A DNA stretch of 64,000 bases, taken from NCBI RefSeq assembly GCF_001426565.1, contig NZ_LMFA01000021.1, positions 266,457 through 330,456 on the forward strand, read 5' to 3'. Both the position numbers and the translations under genes were made by a program. A model generated the notes under the pieces. That model worked only from the letters and a program-made list of their open reading frames with translations. It searched no databases and had not been told where the DNA came from. Positions 37,320-47,527 of the stretch are shown here, one piece after another (the stretch's first letter is position 1; each line of letters opens with the position of its first letter). The stretch is from Rhizobium sp. Root482. Lineage in GTDB: Bacteria > Pseudomonadota > Alphaproteobacteria > Rhizobiales > Rhizobiaceae.

Positions 37320-39582
37320 GGGAAATGTCCTTGTCCTGTCTGTCTTCATTGCCGCCGGATTGACCCGCAGGCGGCAAGATTATGCGAATCATGGCGCCCT
37401 GGCCGCGGTCGAAATCGGCCGGCGCATCATGCAGTTCCAGTTGCCCGCCATGGTCCTCGATGATCTTCTTGACGATCGCCAGACCAAGGCCGGTGCCCTT
37501 TTCCCGCATGGTCATATAGGGCTCGAGGATGCGATGGCGATTCTCGGTCGGCAGGCCCTTGCCGTTGTCGATGATATCGACGACGAACCGCCCGCTCGCT
37601 TCATTATGCCGGGCCCGCACCAGCACCGTGCGCTCGCCGCGAACCGCGTCGGCAGGCAGGGCCTCGATCGCTTCGACGGCATTCTTGATGATATTGCCGA
37701 AGGCCTGGCCCAGCATGCGGCTGTCGAAGGTACCGTCGAGCGGTTCCTCGCCCAGATCGCGAATAAAGGTCACATGGCTGTTGCCCATTTCCCGCAGGAA
37801 GGTCGCGTCCTTCAGGATGTCGCGCAGATCAACCTGCTCCTTCGTCGGCTTCGGCATGCGGGCGAAACCGGAGAATTCATCGACCATGCGCCCGATATCC
37901 TCGACCTGGCGCACGATCGTATCGGTGCACTGGTCGAAGATCGTCCGGTCGTCCTGGTCGATCTGCTTGCCGTAGCGCCGTTTCAGCCGCTCGGCCGAGA
38001 GCTGGATCGGCGTCAGCGGGTTCTTGATTTCATGAGCGATGCGCCGCGCCACGTCGGCCCAGGCGGTCGAGCGCTGGGCGATGACGAGGTCGGTGATGTC
38101 ATCGACGGTGATGACGTAGGAATCCTTGGCATCATGGGATTCCTCCCGCGTCACCTGCACGTTCAGCGTCCGCTCGGTGCCGCCGCGCATGATATTGATC
38201 TGCTTGCGGTAATCATTGCGGTGACGGCTGGCGGCCTCGTTCAGCACTTCCTCGATTTCCGGGGCCACATCGGCAAGTCGCTCGCCGACCAGCGCCAGTG
38301 TCGGGCGCGACAGGAAATGTTCCGACGAGGGATTGGCAATGGTAATGCGGCGATCGTCCTCGACGCCGATCACGGCCGCCGTCACCCCTGACAGCACCGC
38401 CTCGATGAAGCGACGCCGGTCGTCCATCTCGTCCTTGGCTTCCAGAATCTGGTCGCGCTGCGTGCGGATCTCGGCAATCATCTTGTTGAAGGTCCGCGAC
38501 AGGCTGCCGACATCGCCATCGACCGCATGCACCGGCACCACGACATTCAGATTGCCGGTCGCGACGCTGTCGGCCGCGCCGATCAGGAGCCGGATCGGCC
38601 GGACGATGCGGTCGGCAACCGCGATCGCCGTCCAGATCGCCGCCAGGAGAACGATCAGCGCGAAGCCGAGATAGAGAACCCCGAAGGCGATCTGAAGCGA
38701 GGTACGGCCTGCCTCGAGATTCTTGTATTCCGCCGTATTGTCTTCCATCAGCCGCATCGAGCGCATGACCTTCGGATCGACGCTGCGGACGGTGTAGAGA
38801 TAGGCACCGTCGATATTGTCGATCGGAATGATCGCGCCGACCAGGTTGGTGATGCCGGGCGGGATAAGGGTGGGTTGGCCGGAAACCGTGCTGGCGAGCG
38901 CATCCTTGGGAATGGCCGGCAGCGGTCGCTCGGTCGGAATATTCGCCTGGAGGATCGGGCTGCCGTCGCCGCGCACCAGGAAGGCGCCCAGCATGCCGCG
39001 GCCGCGCGCCTGCCGGGTCATCAGATCGACGAAGCCGGTGCGGTCGAGGCTGTAAAGCTGCCGGTTGCGCTCCAGATCGTTAGCCATCGAGACCGTCTGC
39101 CCCTGCAGATAGCCGGCATTCTCCAGCACATAGGCCTGCGCCACATCCAGCGAGGAACTGACGATCGACTGGGTGCGCAGCGAAAACCACCGGTCAAGCC
39201 CGACATCGAGCGTAATACTGGCGAAAATAGCGACCAGGATGGCCGGGGTTATGGCAACGATGGAAAAGAGCGCGACGATGCGCACATGCAGGCGGGCGGC
39301 CGCCCTGCCCCGGCTGCGTGCCTTCAACAGGCGCATGATTTCACGGCCGATCAGGAACAGCAGGCCGATGACGAACAGCGCATTGATCGCCGCCGAACCG
39401 ATGATGATATTGGTTTCCGGCCTGATCGGCGTCAGGCCGAGCAGGACAAGCAGCGACAGGATCGCGCAGACAAGCGCGCCCGTTGCCAGGACCAAGCCCG
39501 GAAATGCGAAGGAGGCGCGCCGATCGTGACCGATCACCGGGGCCTCTTCCTTCGCCAGCGGCACAATCAGCCCTTCGGCCAT
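37309..39582 (-). CDS. ntrY: NtrY, membrane histidine kinase
   Basis: This 757-residue sensor kinase has two to three N-terminal membrane helices, a large periplasmic sensor segment, then HAMP, PAS (IGVEDDRRITIANPSSEHFL), HisKA with the phospho-His in [19 protein letters not shown], and HATPase_c with KGTGLGLAIVKKIIEDHGG. It phosphorylates NtrX. The start at ATG 39580-39582 is inferred; a GTG six codons upstream is possible. It lies between ntrC and ntrX on the same strand. Confidence 0.94.
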   Translation of the reverse strand: MAEGLIVPLAKEEAPVIGHDRRASFAFPGLVLATGALVCAILSLLVLLGLTPIRPETNIIIGSAAINALFVIGLLFLIGREIMRLLKARSRGRAAARLHVRIVALFSIVAITPAILVAIFASITLDVGLDRWFSLRTQSIVSSSLDVAQAYVLENAGYLQGQTVSMANDLERNRQLYSLDRTGFVDLMTRQARGRGMLGAFLVRGDGSPILQANIPTERPLPAIPKDALASTVSGQPTLIPPGITNLVGAIIPIDNIDGAYLYTVRSVDPKVMRSMRLMEDNTAEYKNLEAGRTSLQIAFGVLYLGFALIVLLAAIWTAIAVADRIVRPIRLLIGAADSVATGNLNVVVPVHAVDGDVGSLSRTFNKMIAEIRTQRDQILEAKDEMDDRRRFIEAVLSGVTAAVIGVEDDRRITIANPSSEHFLSRPTLALVGERLADVAPEIEEVLNEAASRHRNDYRKQINIMRGGTERTLNVQVTREESHDAKDSYVITVDDITDLVIAQRSTAWADVARRIAHEIKNPLTPIQLSAERLKRRYGKQIDQDDRTIFDQCTDTIVRQVEDIGRMVDEFSGFARMPKPTKEQVDLRDILKDATFLREMGNSHVTFIRDLGEEPLDGTFDSRMLGQAFGNIIKNAVEAIEALPADAVRGERTVLVRARHNEASGRFVVDIIDNGKGLPTENRHRILEPYMTMREKGTGLGLAIVKKIIEDHGGQLELHDAPADFDRGQGAMIRIILPPAGQSGGNEDRQDKDISHGG

Positions 39583-39787
39583 CGCAAACACATCCCCCAC
39601 CGGCCGTCTTCATGCAGAAGCTACGGCCGGCATCCACTTTATTCTTCGATCAGGAAATGACCGGAAGTTCCGGTCGCTTCGACAAGGGCGACCGGCTTCC
39701 CGGCGGACTCAATGCCGATGACGCCGCCACTCCTGTGCTTTCTAAGCAACATATTGTGGCGAAAATGCAACGGTTTTCAGGCCGAAG

Positions 39788-41242
39788 TCAAGCGCTGCGC
39801 GAACTGCGGTAAACGGATACACCCAGTTCACGGATTTTCTTGCGCAAGGTGTTGCGGTTCAGACCAAGCAGGTCGGCCGCCTTGATCTGGTTGCCGCGCG
39901 TGGCCGTCAGGGCGGCGAGGATCAGCGGATACTCCATTTCCGCAAGGACACGCTCGTACAATCCCGACGGCGGCAATTGCTCGCCGAAGCCCGCGAAATA
40001 CTGCCGCATATTCTCCTCCACCGCCTGTGCGATGGTCATCGGCCCTGAACGGGCGGGCGACTTATCGACCGGGCTGTCCTGGATGTCGGAGCGCAGTTCG
40101 CTTTCGATGATCTCGCCGGTGATGACGTCCTGTGGATAGAGCGCCGTCAGCCGGCGTATGACGTTTTCCAGCTCACGCACATTGCCCGGCCAGGGATGCG
40201 CCTTCATCCGCTCCAGCGCCTCTTGGTCGAAGCGCTTCACGTCGAGCCCTTCCTTTTCCGCCTGCTGGACGAAATGACGGATCAGGTCGGGAATGTCTTC
40301 CGCCCGGTCGCGCAGCGGCGGCAGACGCAGCGGCACGACATTGAGGCGGTAATAGAGGTCTTCGCGGAAAAGCCCCTGGTTGATCGACTGCTTCAGGTCC
40401 TTGTTGGTGGCCGCGACGATGCGAACATCGGAGCGGATGGGCGTGCGGCCGCCGACGGTCGTATATTCGCCCTGCTGCAGCACGCGAAGCAGCCTCGTCT
40501 GCGCATCCATCGGCATGTCGCCGATCTCGTCCAGAAACAGAGTGCCGCCCTCCGCCTGCTCGAAACGGCCGGTCGAGCGGTTCTGGGCGCCGGTAAAGGC
40601 TCCCTTCTCATGGCCGAACAATTCCGATTCGATCAGGTCGCGCGGGATCGCCGCCATGTTGATCGCCACGAAAGGCCCGTTGCGGCGCTTGCCGTAGTCG
40701 TGCAGCGCGCGGGCCACCAATTCCTTGCCGGTGCCCGATTCGCCTGTGATCATCAGCGTCAGGTCCGTCTGCATCAACCGCGCCAGGACACGGTAGATTT
40801 CCTGCATGGCTGCGGAGCGACCGACAAGCGGCATGCCGTCCTGTGCGTCGTCCTCCAGTCTGGCGGGCTTGCGCTTCGGTTCGGCCAGCGCCCGGCCGAT
40901 AATGGCGATCAGTTCGGTCAGGTCGAAGGGTTTCGGCAGATAGTCATAGGCACCTTTTTCGGAGGCCTTGATCGCCGTCATGAAGGTGTTCTGGGCGCTC
41001 ATCACCAGCACCGGCAGCTCCGGCCGCGCCTTCTTGATGCGCGGCAAGAGGTCGAAGGCATTTTCATCCGGCATGACGACGTCGGTGACGACGAGATCGC
41101 CGTCGCCGGCCGATATCCACCGCCAGAGGGTGGCTGCGTTGGAGGTGATGCGCACATCATAGCCGGCGCGGCTGAGCGCCTGATTGAGCACGGTGCGGAT
41201 GGCAGCATCGTCATCGGCAACGAGGATGGTGGCGCCGGTCAT
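39788..41242 (-). CDS. ntrC: NtrC, nitrogen regulation transcriptional activator
   Basis: This 484-residue sigma-54 activator has the receiver D54 ([11 protein letters not shown]), AAA+ domain with GESGTGKE Walker A, the intact GAFTGA loop ([14 protein letters not shown]), and a C-terminal Fis-type HTH ([22 protein letters not shown]). It activates nitrogen assimilation genes under nitrogen limitation after phosphorylation by NtrB. The start ATG overlaps the ntrB stop by 4 bases (ATGA). The frame extends upstream inside ntrB without conservation. Confidence 0.97.
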   Translation of the reverse strand: MTGATILVADDDAAIRTVLNQALSRAGYDVRITSNAATLWRWISAGDGDLVVTDVVMPDENAFDLLPRIKKARPELPVLVMSAQNTFMTAIKASEKGAYDYLPKPFDLTELIAIIGRALAEPKRKPARLEDDAQDGMPLVGRSAAMQEIYRVLARLMQTDLTLMITGESGTGKELVARALHDYGKRRNGPFVAINMAAIPRDLIESELFGHEKGAFTGAQNRSTGRFEQAEGGTLFLDEIGDMPMDAQTRLLRVLQQGEYTTVGGRTPIRSDVRIVAATNKDLKQSINQGLFREDLYYRLNVVPLRLPPLRDRAEDIPDLIRHFVQQAEKEGLDVKRFDQEALERMKAHPWPGNVRELENVIRRLTALYPQDVITGEIIESELRSDIQDSPVDKSPARSGPMTIAQAVEENMRQYFAGFGEQLPPSGLYERVLAEMEYPLILAALTATRGNQIKAADLLGLNRNTLRKKIRELGVSVYRSSRSA

Positions 41243-42393
41243 CGGGATTGTCCTTCCGGTAGGGTCAGTGGCTCGCCGTCCTCCGCCGTCGCCCCTTTCG
41301 AGGCCGGCATCAGGACGCGAAAGATCGTGCGGCTCGCATGGCTGTCGCATTCGACGATGCCGCCATGCGCGCCGATGATCTTGGCGACAAGCGCAAGGCC
41401 GAGCCCGGAGCCGTTGGTCTTGGTGGTGATGAAGGGATCGAACAGATGCGGCACGAGATCGGACGGAACGCCCGGCCCGTTGTCGTGGACGCAGAATTCC
41501 AGCGGCAGCGAGATTTTTTCCCGGGTACCTGCGACCGAAAGGCGGATGCCCGGGCGATAGGCGGTGGTGAGCATGATCTCGCCTTCCGGCCGATCGCCAA
41601 CCGCTTCGGACGCATTCTTGACCAGGTTGAGGAAGACTTGGATCAGCTGGTCGCGATTGGCATAAACCGGCGGCAGGGACGGATCGTAGTTCTCTGTCAT
41701 ACGAACCCGGCGGGCAAACCCCGCCTTGGCGATGGCTTTCACATGGTCGAGCACCGAATGGATGTTGACCGGCACCCGATCGACCGGCCGCTCGTCGGAA
41801 AAGACCTCCATGCGATCGACCAGCGAGACGATGCGGTCGGTCTCGTCGCAGATCAGCTGCGTCAGCGCCCGGTCCTCGTCGCTGACGGAGCTTTCCAGAA
41901 GCTGGGCGGCGCCCCGGATGCCAGAAAGCGGGTTCTTGATTTCATGGGCGAGCATGGAGGCAAGGCCGGTCACGGAGCGCGCCGCCGTCCGATGCGTCAA
42001 CTGCCGATCGATCTTGTCGGCCATCGAGCGTTCCTGGAAGACCACGACCACCGAGCCCGGCTCCGACAGCACCGGCGCCACATAGAGATCGACGAGCTTG
42101 TCTGCCCCCAGTCGCGGCGAACTCAGATCGACGCGATATTCGTTGACGGCGGCGCGGCGCTCGCGCACCTGCTCGATCAGCGCCAGAAGCGGGCTTGCGA
42201 AGGGAATGAAGGTGCTGATATCGTGGCGGGCGAGGTACTGGGCGCTGGCGCCGAAAAAAGCCTCCGCCTCCCAGTTGGCAAAGGCAACGAGCCCTTTCGC
42301 ATCGACAAGGATGACCGGGTTCTGGATGGCGTTCAACACGGCCATCGGCAGCGAACCGGTCACGTCGCTTTCCTCGTCCGGCCTCTCGATCAT
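41239..42393 (-). CDS. ntrB: NtrB, nitrogen sensor kinase/phosphatase
   Basis: This 384-residue cytosolic sensor kinase controls NtrC and is regulated by PII proteins. A PAS domain occupies the N-terminus ([22 protein letters not shown]), followed by the phospho-His H150 in [20 protein letters not shown] and the ATPase domain with [10 protein letters not shown] (N box) and [18 protein letters not shown] (G2). It overlaps dusB upstream and ntrC downstream, each by 4 bases, so dusB-ntrB-ntrC is a tightly coupled operon. Confidence 0.97.
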   Translation of the reverse strand: MIERPDEESDVTGSLPMAVLNAIQNPVILVDAKGLVAFANWEAEAFFGASAQYLARHDISTFIPFASPLLALIEQVRERRAAVNEYRVDLSSPRLGADKLVDLYVAPVLSEPGSVVVVFQERSMADKIDRQLTHRTAARSVTGLASMLAHEIKNPLSGIRGAAQLLESSVSDEDRALTQLICDETDRIVSLVDRMEVFSDERPVDRVPVNIHSVLDHVKAIAKAGFARRVRMTENYDPSLPPVYANRDQLIQVFLNLVKNASEAVGDRPEGEIMLTTAYRPGIRLSVAGTREKISLPLEFCVHDNGPGVPSDLVPHLFDPFITTKTNGSGLGLALVAKIIGAHGGIVECDSHASRTIFRVLMPASKGATAEDGEPLTLPEGQSR

Positions 42394-43415
42394 GCCGCGT
42401 CCCTTTCAAGGTCCAGCCCGTGCCCGGCCGCGATCGCCGCGACGACGCGCGAAAGCACCAGGTTCCTGTCCGTCGACGTCATGATCGCCGCCTTCTCGGA
42501 CGAGGGCAGATGCGGCGCGAAGCGTTGGAGATACCATCCGAGATGCTTGCGGGCATGACGCAGGCCGGTATCCACGCCGTAGAATTCGAGCATCATCTCG
42601 TAATGTTCAGCAACGATGTCGCAGATTTCTTCCGTCCCGGGATGCGGCACGGCGCCGGCCAAGACACCAGCATGCCAAGGGCGCCCCTGGCAGGAGCGGC
42701 CAACCATCACCGCGTCGGCACCGGAGCGCTTCAAAATATCACCGGCGTCGGCAAGGGTCGCCACATCGCCATTGGCAATGAGCGGCACCGAAACAACCTC
42801 GCGCACGGCACGGATCGCATCCCAATCCGCGCTGCCATTGTAGAACTGCATGCGCGTGCGGCCATGAATGGTGATCATCCGCACGCCCGCCTCTTCGGCC
42901 CGTCGTGCGATCAGCGGCGCATTGATGGAATTCTCGTCCCAGCCCAGGCGCATCTTCAGCGTCACCGGCACATCGACCGCCCGGACTGTCGCCTCGATCA
43001 GCGACAGGGCATGATCCGGGTCGCGCATCAAGGCGGATCCGGAATAGCCGCCGGTCACCTTCTTCGCCGGACAACCCATATTGATATCGATCACAGCGGC
43101 GCCATTGCCGGCGGCGACCTTTGCCGCCTCGGCCATCCAGTGCGCCTCGCGCCCGGCCAGCTGCACCATATGCGGATCGATGCCGGAGCTTCTCAGGCGC
43201 GCCCAGCTTTCCGCCGCATTGCCGACCAGTTCGCGGCTTGCCACCATTTCGGTGATGACAAGACCGGCACCATACCGCCAGGCAAGCTGGCGAAACGGCA
43301 GGTCGGTCACCCCGGACATCGGCGCCAGCACGACGCGGTTGCGCATGGAAATCCGCCCGAGCTGGAGGGGAGACGATAGGGCCGGTCCTGGCAAGTGATT
43401 ATCTTTCGAGCACAT
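42390..43415 (-). CDS. dusB: tRNA-dihydrouridine synthase B (nifR3)
   Basis: This 341-residue flavin-dependent TIM-barrel enzyme reduces uridines in the tRNA D-loop. Visible parts are [24 protein letters not shown] (FMN region), [21 protein letters not shown] with the catalytic Cys, [18 protein letters not shown], and [28 protein letters not shown]. In rhizobia it is called nifR3 and is the first gene of the ntrBC operon, as here. A promoter-like sequence lies just upstream. Confidence 0.95.
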   Translation of the reverse strand: MCSKDNHLPGPALSSPLQLGRISMRNRVVLAPMSGVTDLPFRQLAWRYGAGLVITEMVASRELVGNAAESWARLRSSGIDPHMVQLAGREAHWMAEAAKVAAGNGAAVIDINMGCPAKKVTGGYSGSALMRDPDHALSLIEATVRAVDVPVTLKMRLGWDENSINAPLIARRAEEAGVRMITIHGRTRMQFYNGSADWDAIRAVREVVSVPLIANGDVATLADAGDILKRSGADAVMVGRSCQGRPWHAGVLAGAVPHPGTEEICDIVAEHYEMMLEFYGVDTGLRHARKHLGWYLQRFAPHLPSSEKAAIMTSTDRNLVLSRVVAAIAAGHGLDLERDAA

Positions 43416-43430
43416 TTCTTCTCTGCATCA

Positions 43431-43459
43431 TTTTTAGACATCATTGCCGAGCTTGCCAA
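43431..43459 (-). promoter_or_regulatory. Candidate promoter of the dusB-ntrBC operon
   Basis: On the minus strand TTGGCA (43454-43459) and TAAAAA (43431-43436) are spaced by 17 bases, just 16 bases upstream of the dusB start. The short distance would give a very short 5' leader; the -10 is A-rich but lacks the final T. Confidence 0.3.
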
Positions 43460-43644
43460 GCGATTTCACCGTCGTGCGACAAAATTCCGCCCCGACTGGT
43501 AAAGCCGCGGTCTTCGCGGTAGATCACATCGGCAGTTGAACCATTCCTTGCCAATGACGCGAAGACGCGGCCAAGGCATGGCACGCCGTCGGCTCGTCGG
43601 CTTTGGCGCCATTGGTGGCATATTTGCGGGAACCCCTACAGAAA

Positions 43645-44856
43645 ATGCAGACAGAAGAACAGCTTTCCTTCGGCATCGTCATCGTGGCTGCCGGCCGCGG
43701 CGAACGCGCCGGCGCGCCGCAGGAAGGGCCCAAGCAATACCGCCCCATCGGCGGCCGGCCCGTTATCGCCCATACGCTCGACGTTTTTGCGGCATGGCCA
43801 CGGGCCGGGAAGATCGTCACCGTCATCCATCCCGATGACGAAGCCCTGTTCGATCAGGCTCTCACCTCGCTGCCCGACGACCGGCGAGCAATCACGACCG
43901 TCCATGGCGGGCCGACACGGCAGGCCTCGGTGCTTGCCGGGCTCGATGCGTTGGACCAGGCCGGCATTACCCATGTGATGATCCATGATGCCGTTCGCCC
44001 CTTCATCGACCATGCGCTGCTCGATCGTTGCGCCGCGGCGCTCGAAGGGTGCGACGCCGTGTTGCCGGCGCTTGCCGTTGCCGACACGTTGAAGCGAGGT
44101 TCACTGGGGGCTACGGTCACGCAGACCGTGCCGAGAGAGGGCCTTTTCGGCGCCCAGACGCCACAGTGCTTCCGCCTTGCACCCATCGTCAACGCCCATC
44201 ATCGGGCCGCCGCCTCCGGACGAGCCGATTTCACCGACGACGCTTCGATCGCCGAATGGGCCGGCCTGCCGGTCAGGCTGATCGAGGGAACGCCCGACAA
44301 TGTCAAACTGACGATCAGACAGGATATCGCCATGGCAGACGAAAAACTGAGCCCGCCCCCTCTCCCGGATGTGCGCACCGGCAATGGCTACGATGTCCAT
44401 CAGCTCGTGGCAGGCGACGGCGTGACGCTTTGCGGCATCTTCATTCCGCACGACCAGACGCTGCTTGGCCATTCGGATGCCGATGTGGCGCTGCATGCGT
44501 TGACCGATGCGCTGCTGGCGACCTGCGGCGCCGGCGATATCGGCGATCATTTCCCGCCCTCCGATCCGCAGTGGAAGGGCGTCGCCTCGCGCATCTTTCT
44601 CGAACAGGCAGCCAGGATCGTCCGGGAAAAGGGCGGCACGATCATGAATGCCGATGTTTCCCTGATTGCCGAAGCGCCGAAAATCGGGCCGCACCGCCTT
44701 GCCATGCGCGAAAACCTGGCGGGCATGCTCGGCATCTCGCTCGACCGCTGCTCGGTGAAGGCGACGACGAACGAGACGATCGGCTTTGTGGGGCGGCGCG
44801 AAGGCATCGCCGCGATCGCCACGGCGACCGTGGTCTATGCCAAGGAGGCAAAATGA
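43645..44856 (+). CDS. ispDF: Bifunctional IspD/IspF isoprenoid synthesis enzyme
   Basis: This 403-residue fusion carries two steps of the MEP pathway. The N-terminal IspD domain (about 1-230) has [22 protein letters not shown] and [12 protein letters not shown]. The C-terminal IspF domain has [10 protein letters not shown] with the metal ligands Asp/His, [19 protein letters not shown], and [22 protein letters not shown]. The fusion is usual in alphaproteobacteria. The ATG at 43645 begins the conserved part; the TTG 14 codons upstream is unlikely. It overlaps cinA by 4 bases (ATGA). Confidence 0.96.
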   Translation: MQTEEQLSFGIVIVAAGRGERAGAPQEGPKQYRPIGGRPVIAHTLDVFAAWPRAGKIVTVIHPDDEALFDQALTSLPDDRRAITTVHGGPTRQASVLAGLDALDQAGITHVMIHDAVRPFIDHALLDRCAAALEGCDAVLPALAVADTLKRGSLGATVTQTVPREGLFGAQTPQCFRLAPIVNAHHRAAASGRADFTDDASIAEWAGLPVRLIEGTPDNVKLTIRQDIAMADEKLSPPPLPDVRTGNGYDVHQLVAGDGVTLCGIFIPHDQTLLGHSDADVALHALTDALLATCGAGDIGDHFPPSDPQWKGVASRIFLEQAARIVREKGGTIMNADVSLIAEAPKIGPHRLAMRENLAGMLGISLDRCSVKATTNETIGFVGRREGIAAIATATVVYAKEAK

Positions 44857-45353
44857 GCGGCTGGCCGGCTGACATCGAGCGAAAGGCAACGGCGCTGATC
44901 GCCCTCTGCAGCGCCCGCGGGCTTATGGTCGCCACGGCCGAATCCTGCACCGGTGGGTTGATCGCCGGCGCCCTCACCGAGATCGCCGGCTCCTCCAGCG
45001 TCGTCGATCGCGGCTTCGTCACCTATTCCAACGATGCCAAGATGCAGATGCTGGGCGTCGATCCGGCAACGCTGGCGGCGCATGGCGCCGTATCGCGGCA
45101 GACAGCGATCGAGATGGCCCGCGGCGCGCTCGCCCGCTCGAAGGCGCAGATCGCGGTGGCTGTCACCGGCATTGCCGGCCCCGGCGGCGGTTCGGCGGAA
45201 AAGCCGGTCGGGCTCGTGCATCTGGCAACGGCGCGGCGCGGCGGCGACGTCTCCCACCGGGAAATGCGCTACGGCGATATCGGCCGCGACGCCGTGCGCC
45301 TCTCCACGGTGGAAACGGCGCTGGACATGCTGAAAGAAGCGACGGAAGACTGA
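44853..45353 (+). CDS. CinA C-terminal domain protein (nicotinamide-nucleotide amidase type)
   Basis: This 166-residue protein equals the C-terminal domain of CinA, which in E. coli PncC deamidates NMN. Conserved features include [42 protein letters not shown] and the [20 protein letters not shown] motif. It has no N-terminal MoCF-like domain. It overlaps ispDF by 4 bases with AAGGAGG upstream, so the two are translationally coupled. Confidence 0.92.
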   Translation: MSGWPADIERKATALIALCSARGLMVATAESCTGGLIAGALTEIAGSSSVVDRGFVTYSNDAKMQMLGVDPATLAAHGAVSRQTAIEMARGALARSKAQIAVAVTGIAGPGGGSAEKPVGLVHLATARRGGDVSHREMRYGDIGRDAVRLSTVETALDMLKEATED

Positions 45354-45384
45354 CCGGAAAGGTTGGGGACTGCCGGAACCCTAT

Positions 45385-45837
45385 TCAGGCCACGCCGTAG
45401 ATCATGTCGGCGCGCTTCTCGAAGGCCTCGGAAAACATCCGGAAGGCGCGGTCGAACATGGAGCCCATCAGCGCGCCGAGAATGCGGCTCTTGAACTCGT
45501 AGTCGATGAAGAAATGAACCGTGCACCCGGTCTCGCCGACGGCCTCAAAGCGCCAGCGATTGTCGAGATAACGGAACGGCCCATCGACATATTTGACGTC
45601 GATGACGCGATCCGCCCTGTTGAGCAGGACCTGGGTGGTGAAGGTCTCGCGGATCGCCTTGTAGCCGACCGTCATATCCGCCACCAGCAATTCCTTGCCG
45701 TCGCGCTCCTTGCGCGAGCGAATGGACAAGGCTTCGCAAAGCGGCAGGAATTGCGGATATTTTTCGACATCGGCGATCAGGTCGAACATCTGTTCGGGTG
45801 TATGTCTGACGGGCCTGCGGGTTTCGAACTGGGGCAT
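45385..45837 (-). CDS. COQ10/RatA-type SRPBCC protein
   Basis: This 150-residue START-domain-like protein resembles the COQ10/RatA group: MPQFETRRPVRHTPEQMFDLIADVEKYPQFLPLC, then FTTQVLLNRADRVIDVKYVDGPFRYLDNRW and IDYEFKSRILGALMGSMFDRAF. Mitochondrial COQ10 binds ubiquinone; E. coli RatA was described as a toxin on ribosomes. In alphaproteobacteria a ubiquinone role is more likely. It is on the minus strand, 9 bases downstream of the AAA-ATPase gene. Confidence 0.88.
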   Translation of the reverse strand: MPQFETRRPVRHTPEQMFDLIADVEKYPQFLPLCEALSIRSRKERDGKELLVADMTVGYKAIRETFTTQVLLNRADRVIDVKYVDGPFRYLDNRWRFEAVGETGCTVHFFIDYEFKSRILGALMGSMFDRAFRMFSEAFEKRADMIYGVA

Positions 45838-45846
45838 TATTGAGAG

Positions 45847-46413
45847 CTAGTAAACCTGTTCCGACATGGCAAGTAGTTGCCGGTTCTCGGCCCGCGATTT
45901 CAACACGCAAACCGGCACGTCCGGTCCAAATGTCGCAAGATTCGCTTCGATTTCCGGGCTTTGCGTCTTTTCGAAATTCCAAATATAGGCGAGGAACTCC
46001 CGGTCGATCCTCTCGGGGCATCCATCTGTCATTTCTGGCCGCGACCGGCCGCGAAAGCGGAACCAACGGGAGATTACGCCGTAGAGCGACACCCAGCGCG
46101 GCGGGCGCAGCCAGAGCACGAGATGAGTGTGTGGTAGACGCAACGACAAAGTCCCGGGGCTTGTGCCGTCAAGCATCCAGCGCTCTTGCGCAACGATATC
46201 TTGCAGGCGGGCGAGTTGCTCCGATCGCGGCCGCACCTTCCAGCCAGGCAGCCAGAAGATTTCCCGATCCATAGAAATGTGCGGCAGACCAAGTCGGCTT
46301 CCAAGCTTTTGCGCCAGAGTGCTCTTGCCACTGCCCGAACAGCCGATCACGAGAACACGCTGCGCGGTTCTCAGTCGTTCGGCCGCCTCCATGATCGTGA
46401 TCGACCTCGCCAT
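45847..46413 (-). CDS. P-loop ATPase, adenylate-kinase-like
   Basis: This 188-residue protein has Walker A GCSGSGKSTLAQ at about residues 24-35 and a following nucleotide-kinase-like body (GLPHISMDREIFWLPGWKVRP, DIVAQERWMLDGTSPGTLSLRL). It looks like the FlaR/topology-modulation-like P-loop kinases found scattered in bacteria. The phosphoryl acceptor is unknown. It lies between lipA and the COQ10-like gene but is separated from lipA by a terminator-like hairpin. Confidence 0.7.
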   Translation of the reverse strand: MARSITIMEAAERLRTAQRVLVIGCSGSGKSTLAQKLGSRLGLPHISMDREIFWLPGWKVRPRSEQLARLQDIVAQERWMLDGTSPGTLSLRLPHTHLVLWLRPPRWVSLYGVISRWFRFRGRSRPEMTDGCPERIDREFLAYIWNFEKTQSPEIEANLATFGPDVPVCVLKSRAENRQLLAMSEQVY

Positions 46414-46433
46414 TTGCCCTCACTCTCAATACG

Positions 46434-46462
46434 AAAACCCCGCCGTCCAGGACGGCGGGGTT
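46434..46462 (-). terminator. Terminator hairpin downstream of lipA
   Basis: AACCCCGCCGTC (46436-46447) and GACGGCGGGGTT (46451-46462) are a perfect 12-bp stem with a 3-base loop. Read on the minus strand it ends with TTTTCG. It lies 21 bases after the lipA stop. Confidence 0.75.
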
Positions 46463-46482
46463 AAAGAAACATGGAGAAATGT

Positions 46483-47460
46483 CTACTCCGCCGCCGCCAG
46501 CAGCTTCCGTTCCCGCGCCACCCGAAGCCTCGCGAAATCGTCGCCGGCATGGTGCGAGGAGCGGGTGAGCGGGCTCGAGGCCACCATCAGGAAGCCCTTG
46601 GTATAGGCGACGGTCTCGTAGGACTTGAATTCCTCCGGGGTGACGAATGCCTCGACCTTGTGGTGCTTGCGGGTCGGCTGCAGATACTGGCCAATCGTCA
46701 GGAAATCGACATCGGCGGTCCTGAGGTCGTCCATCAATTGCAGCACTTCGTTGCGCTCCTCGCCAAGCCCGACCATGATGCCGGACTTGGTGAACATTGT
46801 GGGGTCCAGTTCCTTCACCCGCTGCAGAAGCCGGATCGAATGGAAATATCGGGCGCCCGGGCGCACCGTCAGATAATTGCCGGCCACGGTTTCCATATTG
46901 TGATTGAAGACGTCGGGCTTGGCCGCGACGACGCGCTCCAGCGCGCCGGGTTTTTTCAGGAAGTCCGGCGTCAGGATTTCGATGGTGGTCGCCGGCGAGG
47001 CGGCACGGATCGCCCAGATCACCTTTTCGAAATGCTCGGCACCGCCATCAGCGAGATCATCACGGTCGACCGAGGTGATGACGACATGCGACAATCCCAT
47101 CTCACGGACAGCCTTGGCGACATTTTCCGGCTCGGCCATGTCGAGCGCATTCGGCTTGCCGGTGGCGACATTGCAGAAGGCGCAGGCGCGGGTACAGATC
47201 TCGCCCATGATCATGAAGGTGGCGTGCTTCTTGTCCCAGCACTCGCCGATATTCGGGCAGCCCGCCTCCTCGCAGACGGTGACGAGCTTGTGCTCCTTCA
47301 CGATCGCGCGTGTCTCGGCATAGCCTTTCGAGGTCGGCGCCCGAACGCGGATCCATTCGGGCTTGCGCAGCATCTCGGTATCCGGCTTGTGGGCCTTTTC
47401 CGGATGGCGGATGCGCTTGGCATCGATCTCGATATGGGTGCGGTCGAGAATGGTGACCAT
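46483..47460 (-). CDS. lipA: Lipoyl synthase
   Basis: This 325-residue radical SAM enzyme inserts sulfur into octanoyl groups to make the lipoyl cofactor. It has the auxiliary cluster [12 protein letters not shown] (CX4CX5C) and the radical [13 protein letters not shown] (CX3CX2C). It ends with [19 protein letters not shown] including the conserved RSSYHA-like motif. The ATG at 47458-47460 (MVTILDRT) is the likely start; a GTG four codons upstream is also possible. It follows lpdA and pyruvate dehydrogenase genes, whose E2 and E1-beta lipoyl domains are its targets. Confidence 0.96.
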   Translation of the reverse strand: MVTILDRTHIEIDAKRIRHPEKAHKPDTEMLRKPEWIRVRAPTSKGYAETRAIVKEHKLVTVCEEAGCPNIGECWDKKHATFMIMGEICTRACAFCNVATGKPNALDMAEPENVAKAVREMGLSHVVITSVDRDDLADGGAEHFEKVIWAIRAASPATTIEILTPDFLKKPGALERVVAAKPDVFNHNMETVAGNYLTVRPGARYFHSIRLLQRVKELDPTMFTKSGIMVGLGEERNEVLQLMDDLRTADVDFLTIGQYLQPTRKHHKVEAFVTPEEFKSYETVAYTKGFLMVASSPLTRSSHHAGDDFARLRVARERKLLAAAE

Positions 47461-47527
47461 CTTGGCTTTCACTTTCCTTCAGGCCGTCAGGGCCTGTTCT
47501 TCGAGATGGAGGCGAGCCCTAACACAA